DNA of 64,000 bases, taken from Mycteria americana (taxonomy: Eukaryota > Chordata > Aves > Ciconiiformes > Ciconiidae). The position numbers and the translations under genes are program-made. The stretch covers positions 39,357,501-39,421,500 of the forward strand of contig NC_134370.1 of the NCBI RefSeq assembly GCF_035582795.1, given 5' to 3'. Shown piece by piece: positions 1 through 25,300 of this stretch (position 1 is the stretch's first letter; the number at the start of each line of letters is the position of its first letter). The notes under the pieces were generated by a model that saw nothing but the letters and a program-made list of their open reading frames with translations, did no database searches and was not told the origin of the DNA.

Positions 1-3000
1 GAAAGTTTTTATTAGTGAAAGAAAATATGCCTACAGTCACAAAGGGTACACCATAATGGTCTGAGGAAATACGATAGTTAAATATGGCTGCTGTCAGTAT
101 GCAGCATGGAGAATGCTTAGATTAAATTAGATTATATTCCAACACTATTAACTGTATGGTCTTATAACCTTACCTGCAGTTAATAACCCTCACCAATTAA
201 AAAAAAAAAGGTCTGGTCTGAACTAATTTAGATTAACATCACTGCAAGTCATTGGATATCATTACTCCTTTTTCCCCATCAAATTACAGTCTTTACTGGA
301 AATACCTCATTTTCTGCCTCCTACCTGGAACAGTGGTCACGTCAACTAGGTATTTTTTTCTGAATAAACTGAGCTTTACCTTCACATTAGCTTTGCTCTT
401 CACTTCCCATCCTTGTATGCTTGCAAAATTGTGTATACCTATCTGGGAGTACAGGCTCTATTCCAAACAGCAATCCACACTTTACATAGGAGTAACACAC
501 AAGGTGATATTCTTCTGCCTCTGTTAATTACTTTGCTTTTTAGCTAAAGTTTCACACCAGAAACCTGTAAGTTGTTCATGGCATCCTTTTCCATGATACT
601 GCACTCCACAAGACAGTTTCCTAGCCTGGAATCATAGCCAGCACATACTCCTACATCTGCCTGTTGTTTCTATCCTATTTCAACAGGACAAGTTGTTACT
701 GTACATTACTGTAAGAATTCAAACACAAGATAAACTGAATCATGACCACAACAGCAATCTCAGTTATTTGCCTTGAAAGCAGTTTTGCTGTTGAATTCAT
801 TATCCACTATTGGCACCTGGAATCTGTAATAGGAGACCTTCTCCACCCTCAGGAGGTGGTAATCAGGTTCCTCAGCTGGTGGCTGAAGAACACACTTGAT
901 GCACATCAACTAAGGTGATGTTTTAGGCTTCACAGCCCTGAATTTTCATATTCTTGAGCAATCCACTTTTTTCAATAGCTCTGTATTCTGCTCTTCAAGC
1001 TGAGAACCCCAACTGCCCTCCATGGTGATATTTTCTTAGGGGAATAAACAAAGTTGGAAAAAGAAATAAATTTCCATCTTAGACCTGCCAGAACAGATGA
1101 TTTTGTGTTCCACTCCAAAGATGTAAATGGCAAGAGGGAGGGCAGCTGTTGCTGCAGCTTTTGCAGCATCCCAAGGGATCCCGAGGTGGTACAAAGGGCC
1201 TGCCCTGACTCCGCTGCTATTAAAAACAAAATCCAGTTTCTCATATGAGTTAGGTAAGTAGCTACAGCAGAAGCTGCGCAAACATTCATAAAAAATGCTT
1301 TTCTACCACTGCAACTAACACATGCCCCGGAGATAACTGCTACTCCTATTCTGCAGTGTTAGGAAGGAAAGGCAGGAGGCAAGTGTCATGCAGGGAGGTG
1401 ATCTTTCATGGCAACACAGGAGGCTGACATCCACTCACACGGCAAGGATGCTGAAAACAGTTTATTTGTGGGAGATCAATGTAAGCACAGGGACTTCAAA
1501 CAGCAGGTAGTATCACTGACACCAAACTGCACTTGAACCCAGCTAGCTGTAGTTAAATACCATTCCTCTTGGGCCACACCTCCTCCCCACTGACCAGACA
1601 GGAGTTAGACTCATGCTGAAAACATTGCTAAGCCTGTGGGCTGCTGACTTCTAAGATGAACTGCACACCCTCCATTAACACAGAGAAAATAAAGACCCTC
1701 TTTCTTAGGCTCCTCGCTATTCTATAAAGCTGGTTGGTGGAAAGAGTGGCAACAGCCAAACTTCCCAGGTGTTTAGAAGAGTTTTAACAAGTTAAAGGTC
1801 TCTGCTGTCCCCTGGGATTAGTTTTAATCTCATACATGGAAGATGAAAGATCCATTATTTGTTTTCTTGCTTGAAACATACCAGTCAACAACTATGCCAT
1901 TCAGAACTGGGGCTACAGGGGTCAAACCACAAACAAGAAAACTACGTTTCTGGGAAGGGTCAGAAGTTCTAGGATGAAATCTGTACAAAAGGCAGATGCT
2001 TAAGTGAGCAAAGTGAATAAATTGTGTTGGAATGCAGTTCTAGTTAAACTAATTTAGAATATAATGGAAACTTTGATAGCGATCCATTGAAAGGGAATCA
2101 CACTGCACTTGTCTTCCCTAATTAATTCCATCAGGCTTCCTTCACTAAAAATACTCTCTTTCAAAATTAAAAGCAGAAACAGCTCATATGTTACTTCAAA
2201 GCAGTGGAACAGGCAGCATGGAAATACTTGTTCTTCGATGGCAAATTCTCTTGTGAGCAACTCCAGAGTCTTGAAACTCTCCACTGTGAAGCTGCTAAAC
2301 AAATGTAAATAGTTGGAATAAGTACAGCCCCACAGAAATAACAGTCCAATTGATGGAAAAGTAAGATTATCCAAGAAGCAAGATCAGCTGAAGTGCTTCC
2401 AAAAGAGCAGCTTTGTTCTGAACTTTAGCTTAGAAGTTTTCTTCACATACTGCATTGGAAGAGTCCTTTGAACTATTTTGACCTTTTGTATAGTACAGGC
2501 CACAAGAGAGTTTAAACGTGATCATGTTCTTGAAACTGCATTATTTTTTAAAGTATCTAAACTTGATCTAACTACTCATCAGTGGAGAATTTTATGTAGC
2601 TTCAGTGTTAATTATCTTCCCCGTTAAACCCTTTTTAAGGTTCAAGTACATCTGTTTTCCACCACTAGCTGCTGGTTATCCTTGTCTGCTAGATTCACGA
2701 ACTCCTGTTACCCCAATTTTTCCAGTGTAATTTGTCTAACTCAATCCCATTACACATCACCTCTCTGCAATCCAGACTCCTTGAACTTCAGCGGCATCTT
2801 TATACTTCCTAATTCTTGTCCATCGCTAATCCCTGTCCAACTTGCCAGTACTCTCCCTAAACTGTTGACAAAGTAACTTACACAGCATCAATGCAGGACA
2901 AATGTGGAGGTAGCATAGCCATCGTACGCTTCATCCACATTCATTCCATGCATTCACATACAGAGTCTCCAATATTTATGATATTGTACTGCAGCATTTT

Positions 3001-3995
3001 ACAAGATGTTTGTCATTTGCAAAATCAAACAAAAATTTGGGAAAAAAACCCCAAACAAAGCATAAGCATAGATCAGTAGGCAAGTCAGCAAGCAAGCATT
3101 CGTTGTACATTGTCAAGGTCTCATGAATTTCAATGAAACTATGCCAATGTGTGACTTTCAAAGAATTTTCCGTGCCTTGGTCAAACTCAGATGGCATGGC
3201 AGTCAGATACTGAAACTCATTGTCCAACAACTGTCCAAATCCTATGTGGAAACAACTTTTGCTACAGTCTGCTTTGCCAGTTAAAATAATGCCAACACTT
3301 AACATGCAAAAAAATTAAAACAAAGACTTCAACTAAACGGACTCCAAACCTTAAGACTAATAATAACAACATCAATATTAATAATTATTATTATTATTAT
3401 TCAGCCTCTTAAAAGCAATTAGGTATGCCTTCAGGATCAATCAAGGCTTTTGTATCATTGAATACTATTTTTCTGAATATGTTTTTTAAAAAAAAAAAAC
3501 CAACAAAAAAAAAAACAAACCGAAAAACCAAAACCTCAACCAACGAGCTTCTCTTCTACCAGTTAAGACACTTGATTAATTGTTGTGTGGAAGAAAAAAA
3601 TAAAGAAAAGATTTGTAGAAACCAATTCAGATCTGGCAGGACTGTGTTCTTGCTGTCTGTATATCACAAATTTCTACATATTTTATTTCAGATTTATCTT
3701 GTTAAAACTAAGTCTTCATATCTAGATAGATTTTTCATTCCGTGTGAAAGCAACATGCTTCTAGCTACATTTTCACTGAAAAACAAAACTGAACTGTTCA
3801 GACTGGGCTCATACACAGCTACTGCTGGCATGATACCAACATTCAGCAATAACAGAATTCAAAAAATGCCCAATTATGAAAATGCTTTAACTCCAAGAAC
3901 TTCCGATACTGCACTGAGGAAGTTATGCATACCTTCAAAGAAAAAAAAAAAACAAACCAACAAAACATCTCCAGTAATCAAGTTGTATTTCTGCT
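1..3995. other. AT-rich region without an assignable gene (possible ECD 3' UTR or intergenic)
   Basis: I recognise no conserved coding exon in this stretch. It lies downstream of ECD, so part may be long 3' UTR of that gene. The first good AATAAA on the ECD strand lies at 3996-4001. On the plus strand AATAAA occurs at 1688-1693, so the 3' UTR of a convergent neighbour entering from the left is possible. In mammals NUDT13 sits on this side of ECD, but I see no NUDT13 coding sequence. The stretch contains an A-rich low-complexity tract near 3486-3535 and an ATT repeat near 3384-3401. One unassigned small ORF on the minus strand (1036-1281) is discussed under findings. Confidence 0.5.
3384..3535. 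repeat. ATT microsatellite and A-rich low-complexity tract
   Basis: A short ATT trinucleotide run occupies about 3384-3401. An A-rich tract broken by C and G residues occupies about 3486-3535. Both are simple sequence with no coding meaning. The A-rich part inflates a spurious 200-residue plus-strand frame (3425-4027) that is full of lysine. Confidence 0.85.
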
Positions 3996-4001
3996 TTTAT
4001 T
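3996..4001 (-). terminator. ECD: candidate distal ECD poly(A) signal AATAAA
   Basis: TTTATT on the plus strand reads AATAAA on the ECD strand, about 620 bases past the ECD stop codon. It is the first clear canonical hexamer after the one that overlaps the stop codon itself (4619-4624). Use in vivo cannot be judged from sequence. Confidence 0.4.
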
Positions 4002-4618
4002 TAAATAAATTCAAGAAATACTTATAGCCAATATTTACATATTCAATCCAACTACTCTTCAAATCCTCCTGGTTAGTAAAGAACAGATTCTTACAGTAAT
4101 TATCAGTTCTTACAATGAAGCACTGTACTTTTGGAAAAGCGATTAAGTGCCTGCTAAACATTTAACCAGCGTTCCCAAATCCCCAAGGGAACACTGTTCC
4201 TATAATATGGTATTCCTCCATCTCCCCCTGAAGGCAGGAGCATTTTCAGAACATGAACTGCTTTCCAGATATTGAAACCACCTAGTAATAGGTAAAAGGA
4301 CATTTTAGAAATATGGCAAATTGGATTGCTAATTTGAAAAATCGAAGACAGGTTTTATAATAAAAGTTTCATTCAAGTCACAACATCACTTTTCAGTTTT
4401 CTGAAAACATGTTAGCACTGGAAAAATCCAATTTCTATCCAAGATAGTATCCAAACAGATGGCTTTTGCAGGTAAATTCACTTTGCATCTTTAAAGCCAC
4501 ACATAACTAATGCATAAAATGCTTTAAAAATCAAACCTTGTGTCTCTTCTTCCAAATACTGCTAGTCATTCTGTGCTTCATTTCTCAATCAGCCATGTCT
4601 TCTGAATTAAGACAGTCT

Positions 4619-15990
<11,372 letters not shown>

Positions 15991-16226
15991 TTGTACGGAT
16001 CCATGCCGTAACTGCGGTGCGGTGGCCTGTGCCGAGGCTGCGGCCAGTTGTGCTGCCTCAGGGGGCGGCCAGCAAAAGGGCAGCCACGGTAACGTGTTTA
16101 CAGCGATCGTGGCCGACGAGTATACTCGTCGCTTGAAAAATACAGGTGTGAGAGAATGTGATTAAATCCCTGTTCTTGTTTATTTTTTTGACCCCAGAGG
16201 TAACTGATATGTAGGCGCTTTTTTTC

Positions 16227-16240
16227 GGGGGGGGGGGGGG
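16227..16240. repeat. G14 homopolymer in FAM149B1 intron 1
   Basis: Fourteen consecutive G follow a T run, early in intron 1 and in the sense orientation of the transcript. It could form G-quadruplex-like structures. The length may be uncertain in an assembly. Confidence 0.85.
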
Positions 16241-19200
16241 AGCGAGGGGTTTAAACAAATACATCAGTTTTGGTAGTTAGCTACTTTGATGCAGTCTTGT
16301 TTATGTTTAATTCTGTCGTCTTTTCTGAACAGCAGAGCAATGACAGGAGAGAGAGCTTCTTTATTTAAGGCTCTTTCAGCCCATACTTGGGACAGGACTT
16401 TTGTTCCTGCATGGAGGGAATTGGTACTTCTCTGTCTCCAACTACTGTGACTTTTCTTGTCCCTCTTTCCTAGACATCTAAACTTTGACAAAACAAAAAA
16501 CTAGCAGCTACTATTTCTCCTAACTTGCCTGTGCATAGTTTGGTGGCTACTCTTGTCCTATTTGATTATAAGTCTCCTACAGGCATAATGACATTGTATC
16601 TGCTTTTAGAGAGCTGTAGACCAATTCACAACAACATTTTAAGTTTAAAGGAAGACACTGATTTCTAAGCAAAGACCTTTAACTCCATGTTTAGCCTAGA
16701 GTTAGTTTTGATGCCTTAATTGTAAAGCTTTGGTAACAAGAATCAGCCTTCTAATAATAATAAATGAGCTCCAGTATGCAAATTAGGGCATTCCTTTAAA
16801 AGCAGAAGAAAACCGCTGTAAAGCTTGGGAACTCTGTAGATTTTTATTCTTATAAGTAATGTCAAGTTCCACTTCTTGTTTTAGACAAGGACTTCCAAAA
16901 CATGCCTTGCGGCATCATCCGCTGCCAGAACCACCAGCTGAGGTGTGCCCAGCCACATCCACGGCTGAAAACTACAGCGAAGTCTCAAGGTACTTGTCAT
17001 AACATAAAATGAATCTTTGTCTAGAGACAATGACAAAACCAGGCACCTTTGTCTTGAGTTACCTTTACAGAAGTAGTACAGCTGGTAGGCTTAGGCTTTA
17101 CCTCAGATCTGTATCATTTCAGAACACATCCTTCCTGTTTTGGAAATAATAAAAAGTGTGTAGCTGTGTTGTGTTCCCAGCTTGCAAATAGGTCATCTAA
17201 TCTTACGGCAGAAACAAGAGGAGAAAAGATAAAAATAATTCCTTAGTGCTGTAGAACCAGGACTAGAAATAGTCTGCAGCTTAACTGAGATAATTTTTGG
17301 AAAATATATGTTTTGCTTGACCTCTAGACTTCCTATGTCATTGAGATTATTAGGAGTTACAGTTATAGTTAGTTGTGTACTATGGCTTAATTGCCTCTGA
17401 AGTATTTACCCTATGAAAACTCTATCATTGCTAAGACCTCTTCTGATATATCTATGCTTTTTTGTAGAGGAAGAAAAGTTTACTTACCCACTTCATTTGT
17501 CATTGTGTATTGTTGGCATTTTTGTCTTCCTTTTTTTCCTCAACATGTGCATTTCAGGGAGTCTCAAATATGGAAGGAATCAGATTACCCTTCTGTTACT
17601 TCAGCTGATCATGGGAATTCATGGTCTGCTAGCCAGCGTTATGCTGACACCTCCACTGAAGACAGCTCGGTCTTCTCCTGGGGCTATGATGTGAGTAGAA
17701 CATAATCATCCAAACCAACTGTAGCACAGTGAGTAGAAAGACATTTGAAATACCGTTGCAAATACATTTCAGGATCAAAATGAGGATTGGATCTGTTAAT
17801 AAATCATGATAGTGGTTATAAAAAGAACATCTTGTTTTTTACCTCTTCCCCATCTTTCCATTCTCTCAGATCAAAACACGTTAGGCTCATATTATTCAAT
17901 TAATATTCTGCATTTCCATCTAAAACTTTGGAAATGCAAATCATTTAATGCATAAGTGTATCTATACAACATAATAAATGCTGTTATTTTGGAATCCCAA
18001 ACATGAGTGGATGACTTTCAGACACTTGGTGTGAATTTATCAAACTTCTGCATACTTGTATGTTTCTCAAAATATAGTAAGCCCCTAAAACATTATTTTC
18101 ATTTGGAAATACTTGTTTTATTCCCCGTCTACCAAAACAAAGTGTGCTATTGCTTTCTGTGAGGTGAGATGGAACTGTTTAGATTTAAATCACCCAAGAA
18201 CCAACCCCATTTTCTAGCTACACGAGAACATGTAACAAAGGTCGTGAACATCCTTCACTTTCACAGTGTTTCACACCAGTCTGCATTGCTTTTTGTTTTG
18301 CTGTTGTCTATGGACATTGCAAGCAACAAATTTTCCTTTTCATTAAAATGTCGCTGAATGTTATCCTTCCTGTTCTGACTTCTTTTATGTAAATTGCTAT
18401 GTCTTTAACTTCATATAATAATACAGATATTTCAAAATGTTTTAATAGTTTTTCTGTTGTGTCAATGTAAGCTTTTTATGTAGCTATCATCAGTCCTAAC
18501 AGCAGTCTGCATCATTGCTGGGGGGAAATTATTTAAAGTTAATGTCTTTCTATGCAAAAGAAAGAGAACTGTTTAAATCAGTCCCGCTAAGCTTTAAATA
18601 AATAGTTGTCTTTTTCAATTATAAAAAAAATCAATTAAAAAACCTCTCTGAATGCTATTCACTAGGTATTTATTGGATAACTTTCCTGTCTAGGAATTTG
18701 ATAAAGCTGCCACACAACAGGTTCAGCAAATGTTCAGACAAATTGATGAGCTTCTCTATGAGCAGAAAGAAAACGTGCATGTTGAGGGACTGCGGGAAGA
18801 ATGCCACCAGTGGACATCCAACTTTCCTCATCTCAGGTATTTTATTAACAGACTAATGCTAGTACCATCATTATAACCAGAGTTATAAAAGGGTAGGGAT
18901 GGAAACAGTTGCTTTTAAAACAATGTTAGTAGCAGGGTGGTTTTATGCAATTATACAGTAGATAGAGATAAAAAGATCACTCTGTTAGTCTGCCTGCCAT
19001 TGTCATTAATAAACGTTCTGCTATCTCACATTTGGTTCCTTGCCAGAGGTTTATTGCTATTTGCAACTGACTTGGCTTTAACATAGCAAAATTCTCAGAA
19101 AAGATGTATAGTATAGCTAAAAGCCAGGTGCCTAAAATAATTTAAAAATCCTCCTACCCTAGCTCAGCAGTCCTTATGGCTATCTAGAAACTTAAATTTT

Positions 19201-21065
19201 AAATCTTCATTACGTGTACTTGAACAGTTTTGTCTATATTCAAAAGTCTTACAATTAGCAGAGCATAAAAAAAACAAGCAAAATTTTCTTAATTTATTTA
19301 CCTGACTCGAAGCAGTCTGTAGTAGGGAAAACAACTGAAACCACATTTAACTATCACCAAGAAAACCGCATAGCTTCCCAATAGCATTTTTAGGATTTGC
19401 TGCTGTGTGTTCTTACACACTTCAATAATCTTACTTTCAATGTTTTCTGATTTATTTATCTTTTGTTTTTGCCATGGCAGGGTTGTGGGGAAGCAGATAG
19501 TGATCCCCACAGATGAAGGGTATGGATGGTATTCAGGTTCACCTTCTGGCAGTTTAGGCTCCTCAGATGTAAGTTCACCACGAGAAAAAGATTCTAATGA
19601 GTAAGTACCAGCGGTTAACCCAGACCGTACCAAGGTGGGAAGGTAGTTTTGTTCTCAGTGGACTGCAGTGATAGGCTTCTTAAAATATGAAGCCTAATTC
19701 CTTTCTGTTAGGCTGAGTTTTGAACACAGCACACTTTTTTTTTTTTTCCTTTTTAACTAAAAGTAGTACATTCAGATAGTACATACGTAGCAAGACTATG
19801 TAGCTGCTTGTTGCTAACTACAGTAAACTGGTCAGTAAATAGAAATACCTTTGCTGCTGCTGACTTCTTAAGAATATGCATGTATTGTAGCTGGTTTTAT
19901 TGTTAATCATCATTAAATTTGTACAGAACTTCAAAAATACAAAGCACTACATTAGTACTACTTTTATTATTTAATGTTTTAGAATGTTTTTTACTTAGCC
20001 TTGAATTTTTTTCTGAAGTTTCAAGTTCCTTAGCAAGAATTAAAAATATCCAAACTAAAAGAGTTTTTGCTGTAATGCATAATTTGTTGGCCTCCCTACT
20101 GGTTGGCCTTAACTACCGTGTTGTCTCTCAGCCTCTCAGCTTACCAAATGCTGCTATTTGAAGTGGATAACAACTTATTCTCATTTCTGCTTTCTGAAAA
20201 CTGTCACCTGTTCAGATTTAGTGTTTTTGGCAAGAAGGTACCTCTTTCTGTTACTCCTGTTCACAAAAAGGCTGACCGTTCCAAGTCTCCGACCTTGTGT
20301 TCTCCAGAGAGCGAAGAAGGTGAAGATGGAATAATTGTCTCTGAAGGCGTAATGGAGGAATATTTAGCATTTGACTGCAGAGATGTGTAGGTATTGAATA
20401 TTAAGATAGCAACTAGTACCAGTGTCCTGGAGTTCCTGCTGCTAAGATATATATATTTGGTTTTGACGTTAGTTGATAAAGTATTTGATGAATTTATTTT
20501 TTTTATATCTTTCCTCTAGAGAACTTTCAAAAGGCTGAGGTTGCTAGGGCACTGGGAAGTCTTCCAATCCATTTCCTAGAACAATTTATTTTGCTAAATT
20601 ATTTTTCTGAATTTTTTGTACTTTTTGATACTAGCCATTTTTGTGCCTGGTTTAAATAGTTCATTCCATCATAACTAAGAGCCTGCTACGTATTAACATA
20701 TTTAATCAAACTTGTTTAAATGCTGTTTATTTTTTATACTAAGTCAAATTCATTGTTGTTTGTTACGCACTAGCAATGTGCTGCTTTGGTTTTGTACTAG
20801 CATTTTGGGTGGAATTGTACCTTTCTGGATTTTCAGTGGTAATTTAAGAATTAGAGTGGATCTGATGTTTGCCAAGAAATAATTACCACTATTTTTATTG
20901 TAAGAAGAAAGGATTAAGGGTGGCATAAAGAGGATTCTTTTTGCCCTGTTACTTTATTCAACCCAACAATATGAACATATGGCCTGGGTAAGGACTCTGG
21001 ATATCAGTTGCTAACTACTTAATTGGTTTTAATAAATAAAGCCACTTAGCTGCATGGACCATGAG

Positions 21066-21088
21066 ATTCAAATTGGTACAATTTGAAT
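21066..21088. repeat. short perfect inverted repeat
   Basis: Nine-base arms ATTCAAATT and AATTTGAAT flank a 5-base loop, in the FAM149B1 intron between exons 6 and 7. The size is compatible with chance. Confidence 0.6.
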
Positions 21089-22338
21089 TGGTACAAAACA
21101 ATATTGCCATCTCTGTAAAATAATGGTAGAAGTATTATAGCTTTTTCTAGTGGTATCTCCTTTTTTCTCAAGGTTTGTAGCTTTTGATGTTAAGTACTAA
21201 TTCAGGGAGCAGATACAAAAGCCATAATAAATGTGCTTTCATCAGTATTATTTTCTCCTTTCTATAAAGTTTCTTTTGGCAGATGAACATAAACTTTTTT
21301 GAGCAGTTGTCTTCAAGGTTTCACACTTCAGAATACCTCTTGCATTGTGGAAGGGTCTGCAGCAAAGGCCAGTCGCTGCTGTGAATTATGTTTTTTCTCC
21401 CCTCTCATTGATTACATCTAATTGTCTAAAAGAGAATTAAGCCTGTGCCCTGAACATCTCCTGGCTGTTAGAGCAGCAGGCTCAGTGTGGCGTTAAACAG
21501 TCATGAGTAGTAACATTCCTCTGTCTTGTCTCTTCAGAATTCTGTAGTGATGTTAGATATGGAGCCAAACAATGTGATGAACAAATATCACTGTAACTGT
21601 TAATATTTATTTTTAAATGGAACTTTGATCCCCTTTTTAAATTATTTATTATTCATGAAGTACCATTTATAGTCATTCTGTATGGGGAAACCAAGGTGTG
21701 CAGTAATAAGGTGATTGTCTCAGTCATTTCTCACTTAGGTCAGTGGTAGATTCTGGAAGAAATAAAAGTTCAAGTGCCCAATGTACAGAAGCTTGCCTCT
21801 TTCAGTATTAGACTGTTATTTGATATTGCTGTTTACTAAACTATCAGCTCTCAGAAAATAATATTTGTATGATAAATACAAAACTTCTGAAGTAATGTCT
21901 TCAAGCTATTCGGCTAGCTGCCTTGACCAAGAGAAAATAGAACAGAAATGCAGCCTTAGCTGACGTTTTAATCCTATTAAATAAATGCAACAAAATATAG
22001 AAGACAAAGAAAATGTGTTTATGGTGTAGGTAATGCTTACATTTTTACAGGGAGGAGGAGTTACATGAGAGGAAAATGGGACTGTCCTCTGGTAGACGGA
22101 AATTGGGGTTTCCTCCTATCTCTCCATATTCCTGCATGAAGGATTCTGTGCTCACATTTGTGTTTGATGATGTGTGGAGTGAAGTCCTAGGCTGCATGGA
22201 AGAATTAATCTGTAGACACTGGGAAGGGTCAGCCTCTGGTAAGGATCACAGTTAAACTGAAGATTCAAAAGGGGATTTCAGTTACTTAATTTTGCAAGGA
22301 TGCAATGAGAGAGAGATGTATTTGGGAATAATATCTTC

Positions 22339-22353
22339 GGGGGGGGGGGGGGG
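22339..22353. repeat. G15 homopolymer in a FAM149B1 intron
   Basis: Fifteen consecutive G occur in the short intron between the exons at 22051-22238 and 22512-22642, about 160 bases ahead of the 3' splice site. G runs in short introns can affect splicing; no effect is claimed here. Confidence 0.85.
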
Positions 22354-25300
22354 AGGTTATTTTGCTAACAGTGTGAGACATGCCTTCAAAAGATTTAATA
22401 GAGCTTAGCATCTAAGAGGACTCTATTTAAAAAATTTGGATTTATAGCATTGTCCACAACTAGCAATGCCAATAGTCTGCATTTACAGGAATTCTCTGTT
22501 GCTTTGCATAGATGATGAGAAAAATATCATAACAGTAGAAACAATCATAGCAGATGCTGGAAGCCCTTTGCAGTTTGATCCTCTGCCAGTGTTGTTACCT
22601 CGTGTGCCACAAACTAAAATGCCCTCAGTGACATCAAATCTGGTGAGTATTTTTAGCCAGCTGGTTTGTGTAGGGACAAATCAATACCTAAGCAAACAGA
22701 TTCAAGTACGTCAGGGGACTGTTTAGATACATAACTAGTTTGGATTTTGTATGAATGCTGACTGTCCTTTCTAACACTTAAGTTCTGTTATTCCTCAGTT
22801 GCAAGTTTTAATTCCTACTTTTCTCTTTAAAACTTAGTATTTTATATATGTATTGGATAACCATGTGGTGACTGTTCATTAATGATGTAGTTCTTTCTAC
22901 ATTTCAATAATGTTTGAACTAAATTGTGAGATTGAGGATTGTGTGTGTGAGATCATATTCTCACTAGCTTATCTATAGCTAACTCATGAGGAAACAGAGG
23001 ACAAATCTCAGTGCAGTTGTAAACCAGGGGGATGTTTTTTCTCAGACACTGAATTTGACTGTATAATCTGCTTTAGACGATCTGCTCCTAGAGTGGTAAG
23101 CACCAAAGTTCATCTGTTTATTCCATTTTAATTCAACTCTTTCCTTCTTATTTCTTTCTCCTTTATTTCTACCCCTGTCTCTTCCTTATGTTCCCGTTAC
23201 TATATGTGTAGTGCCCAAAAACCAGATGTGGCCGCAAAAGCAAAAAGAGGAGAAAACCACCTCAAGTATGTATGTTGGACAGGTTTTAAAGCTCTGGTAT
23301 TTCCTATTTGCTGTCGTTACGGTGGGTGGAATTTGATGTTTTTCCAGATCAGTCTGTATGCCAGGAAAGGATTTTGCAGTTCTGTTCTTGACATAAAATT
23401 TAAACATACACTGAAAATTAGTTTTGTAAAGCTTCTGATTATAGCCATTGTTGGAAGATCCTGTCATGCAAATGAGAAACTGAGCTGGAAAATATTAAGT
23501 ATGATATAGCATGGTAGGATACATTTTCTAAGCACTACCATTTGCAAGAAAAATGGAATGCTAAGATGCCTGTCTTAGATGGAGAAATACTATAACTGAA
23601 TATATATCTGGATATCATAGAAGAAATTAATTTATTTCCTCCAAAATTATTTACAAGGACAAAATCTGTAAATATGTGTGTATGTCTCTGCCAAACAGTA
23701 ATTTACTTACTTATTTTTCAAACTTTCAGGTAAATCTCTCTCAAGGGCCAAGTAGTGGCTCTCAACGTAATCTGAATGGCTTGATGGTGATACACGGGAT
23801 CCAGTTACAGCAAAGGAATCAGCCTGTAATGGAGAAAACACTGTAAGAACTATAGATCACCTGTTGTAAAGTAGTCACTCTCACGGTGAGAGGGATTCAA
23901 CCCAAAACATTGTGAGATAATTTTCTACACTGGAGAAAGCAGTTCTCAATTATTTTCCTGCCTGTTTGTTTATTTATTTGTCCTCTCTGAAACAATATGC
24001 TTCTAGTACAGGTTTTCTGTTTGATTGCTGCTGGTTTACCACTTAGTGAACAGCTATGACATTACTATTGGCACTAACTGACATCCTGAAAAGAGATGAA
24101 GCTCAGAATGGGGCAGAGAAACTGATTTGCTCAGTTCCTAGAAGTGAACTTGTGTTAGATCTAGGCTATGGGTGTGAAAACTGGTGGTTACAGTATGTTT
24201 TTTTTTTTAACCTGTTCTGTGATTAATTTTTAATTTTATACTGGAATCTTCAATGAGAAAGCTCATAGTTCAGTAAAAAAAAAAATAAAGATAGGCTTCT
24301 TTTTTCTTTTACATCCCCTATTCTTTTCTAATTTGGCTGTAAATTACTTTATATAGTTATGTAAAAAAATGAAAACACATCATCTCTATCCACATGTAAT
24401 ATTATTAATGTCACATGTAGATGAGTACTTTGGTAACAGGATAGTTACCAGTCATGTTAACCATATCTCTTTTGGTTTTGTAATTCTTTTGTTAGGGACC
24501 TGGACAACAAACGTCCAGGCTCCAGTTCCATCCTCTCTACCAGAGCATGGCCAAATCGTCCTCTAGAGCTCAGCACATCATCCCTGTCACGTTCCACAAG
24601 AAGGCGAAACCAACCACCACGTACCCTGCATCCCATCAGCACAAGCCACTCTCGTACTGGGACCCCAGGGTCTGTGGATGATGTCTTCAGGGGAACTCGA
24701 TCGTATGTTTCAAAACCAGTTTCTCAATGCAAGTTACCATATTTAGAGAACCTAGCTTACACAAAAAGCATTCAGTTGAACAGAAAGAACATGAATTACT
24801 TGATTAAAGAAATTAACTGCCCATTAAAGCACAATCTCCCCTGAGAAAGCTAAAGATTCGCTCAAGTTGATATTTACTGTGCTACAAGCTGCAATTTAAT
24901 GACTCGCATACATATTTAGGTAGTTTTGCACACAAACTATAGATCTTAGTCTGTCCAGTACAAGGAAAGCAAGTACCACCATCTCTTTCTTTACATCGGC
25001 TTTTTTTTTTCTATAGCCTATTTTCAAGATGAACTTAAAAGTCTACAGTTTTTGGAGGTCAAACTGCCTGTTGCTGTCCTAGCCCAGACTGGGCTATAAA
25101 GAAGGTGCTTATCTTAGATAGGTTATCTGACTGATGAAAGGACTCTTAATTAACTCAGTGAACCCTCATTCACATCTAGGATATCTTATTTTTGTTTGGT
25201 ATAATGACCTGACTGAATGTAGTCATTTATAGGGACTACAGGGTGGTAAGAAACAGTGCAGGTTTAATACACTTCTATTTTCCATGTGTTGTAAATTGAC

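Noticed and set aside
3425-4027. 200-codon plus-strand ORF
   Set aside because: It begins in an A-rich low-complexity tract and is full of Lys and Asn from poly(A). No conserved motif is seen, and it lies downstream of ECD in probable 3' UTR.
25110-25215. Possible C/D box snoRNA in a FAM149B1 intron (CTGATGA followed later by CTGA)
   Set aside because: The C box lacks the purine start, there is no convincing terminal stem, and no guide region can be argued.
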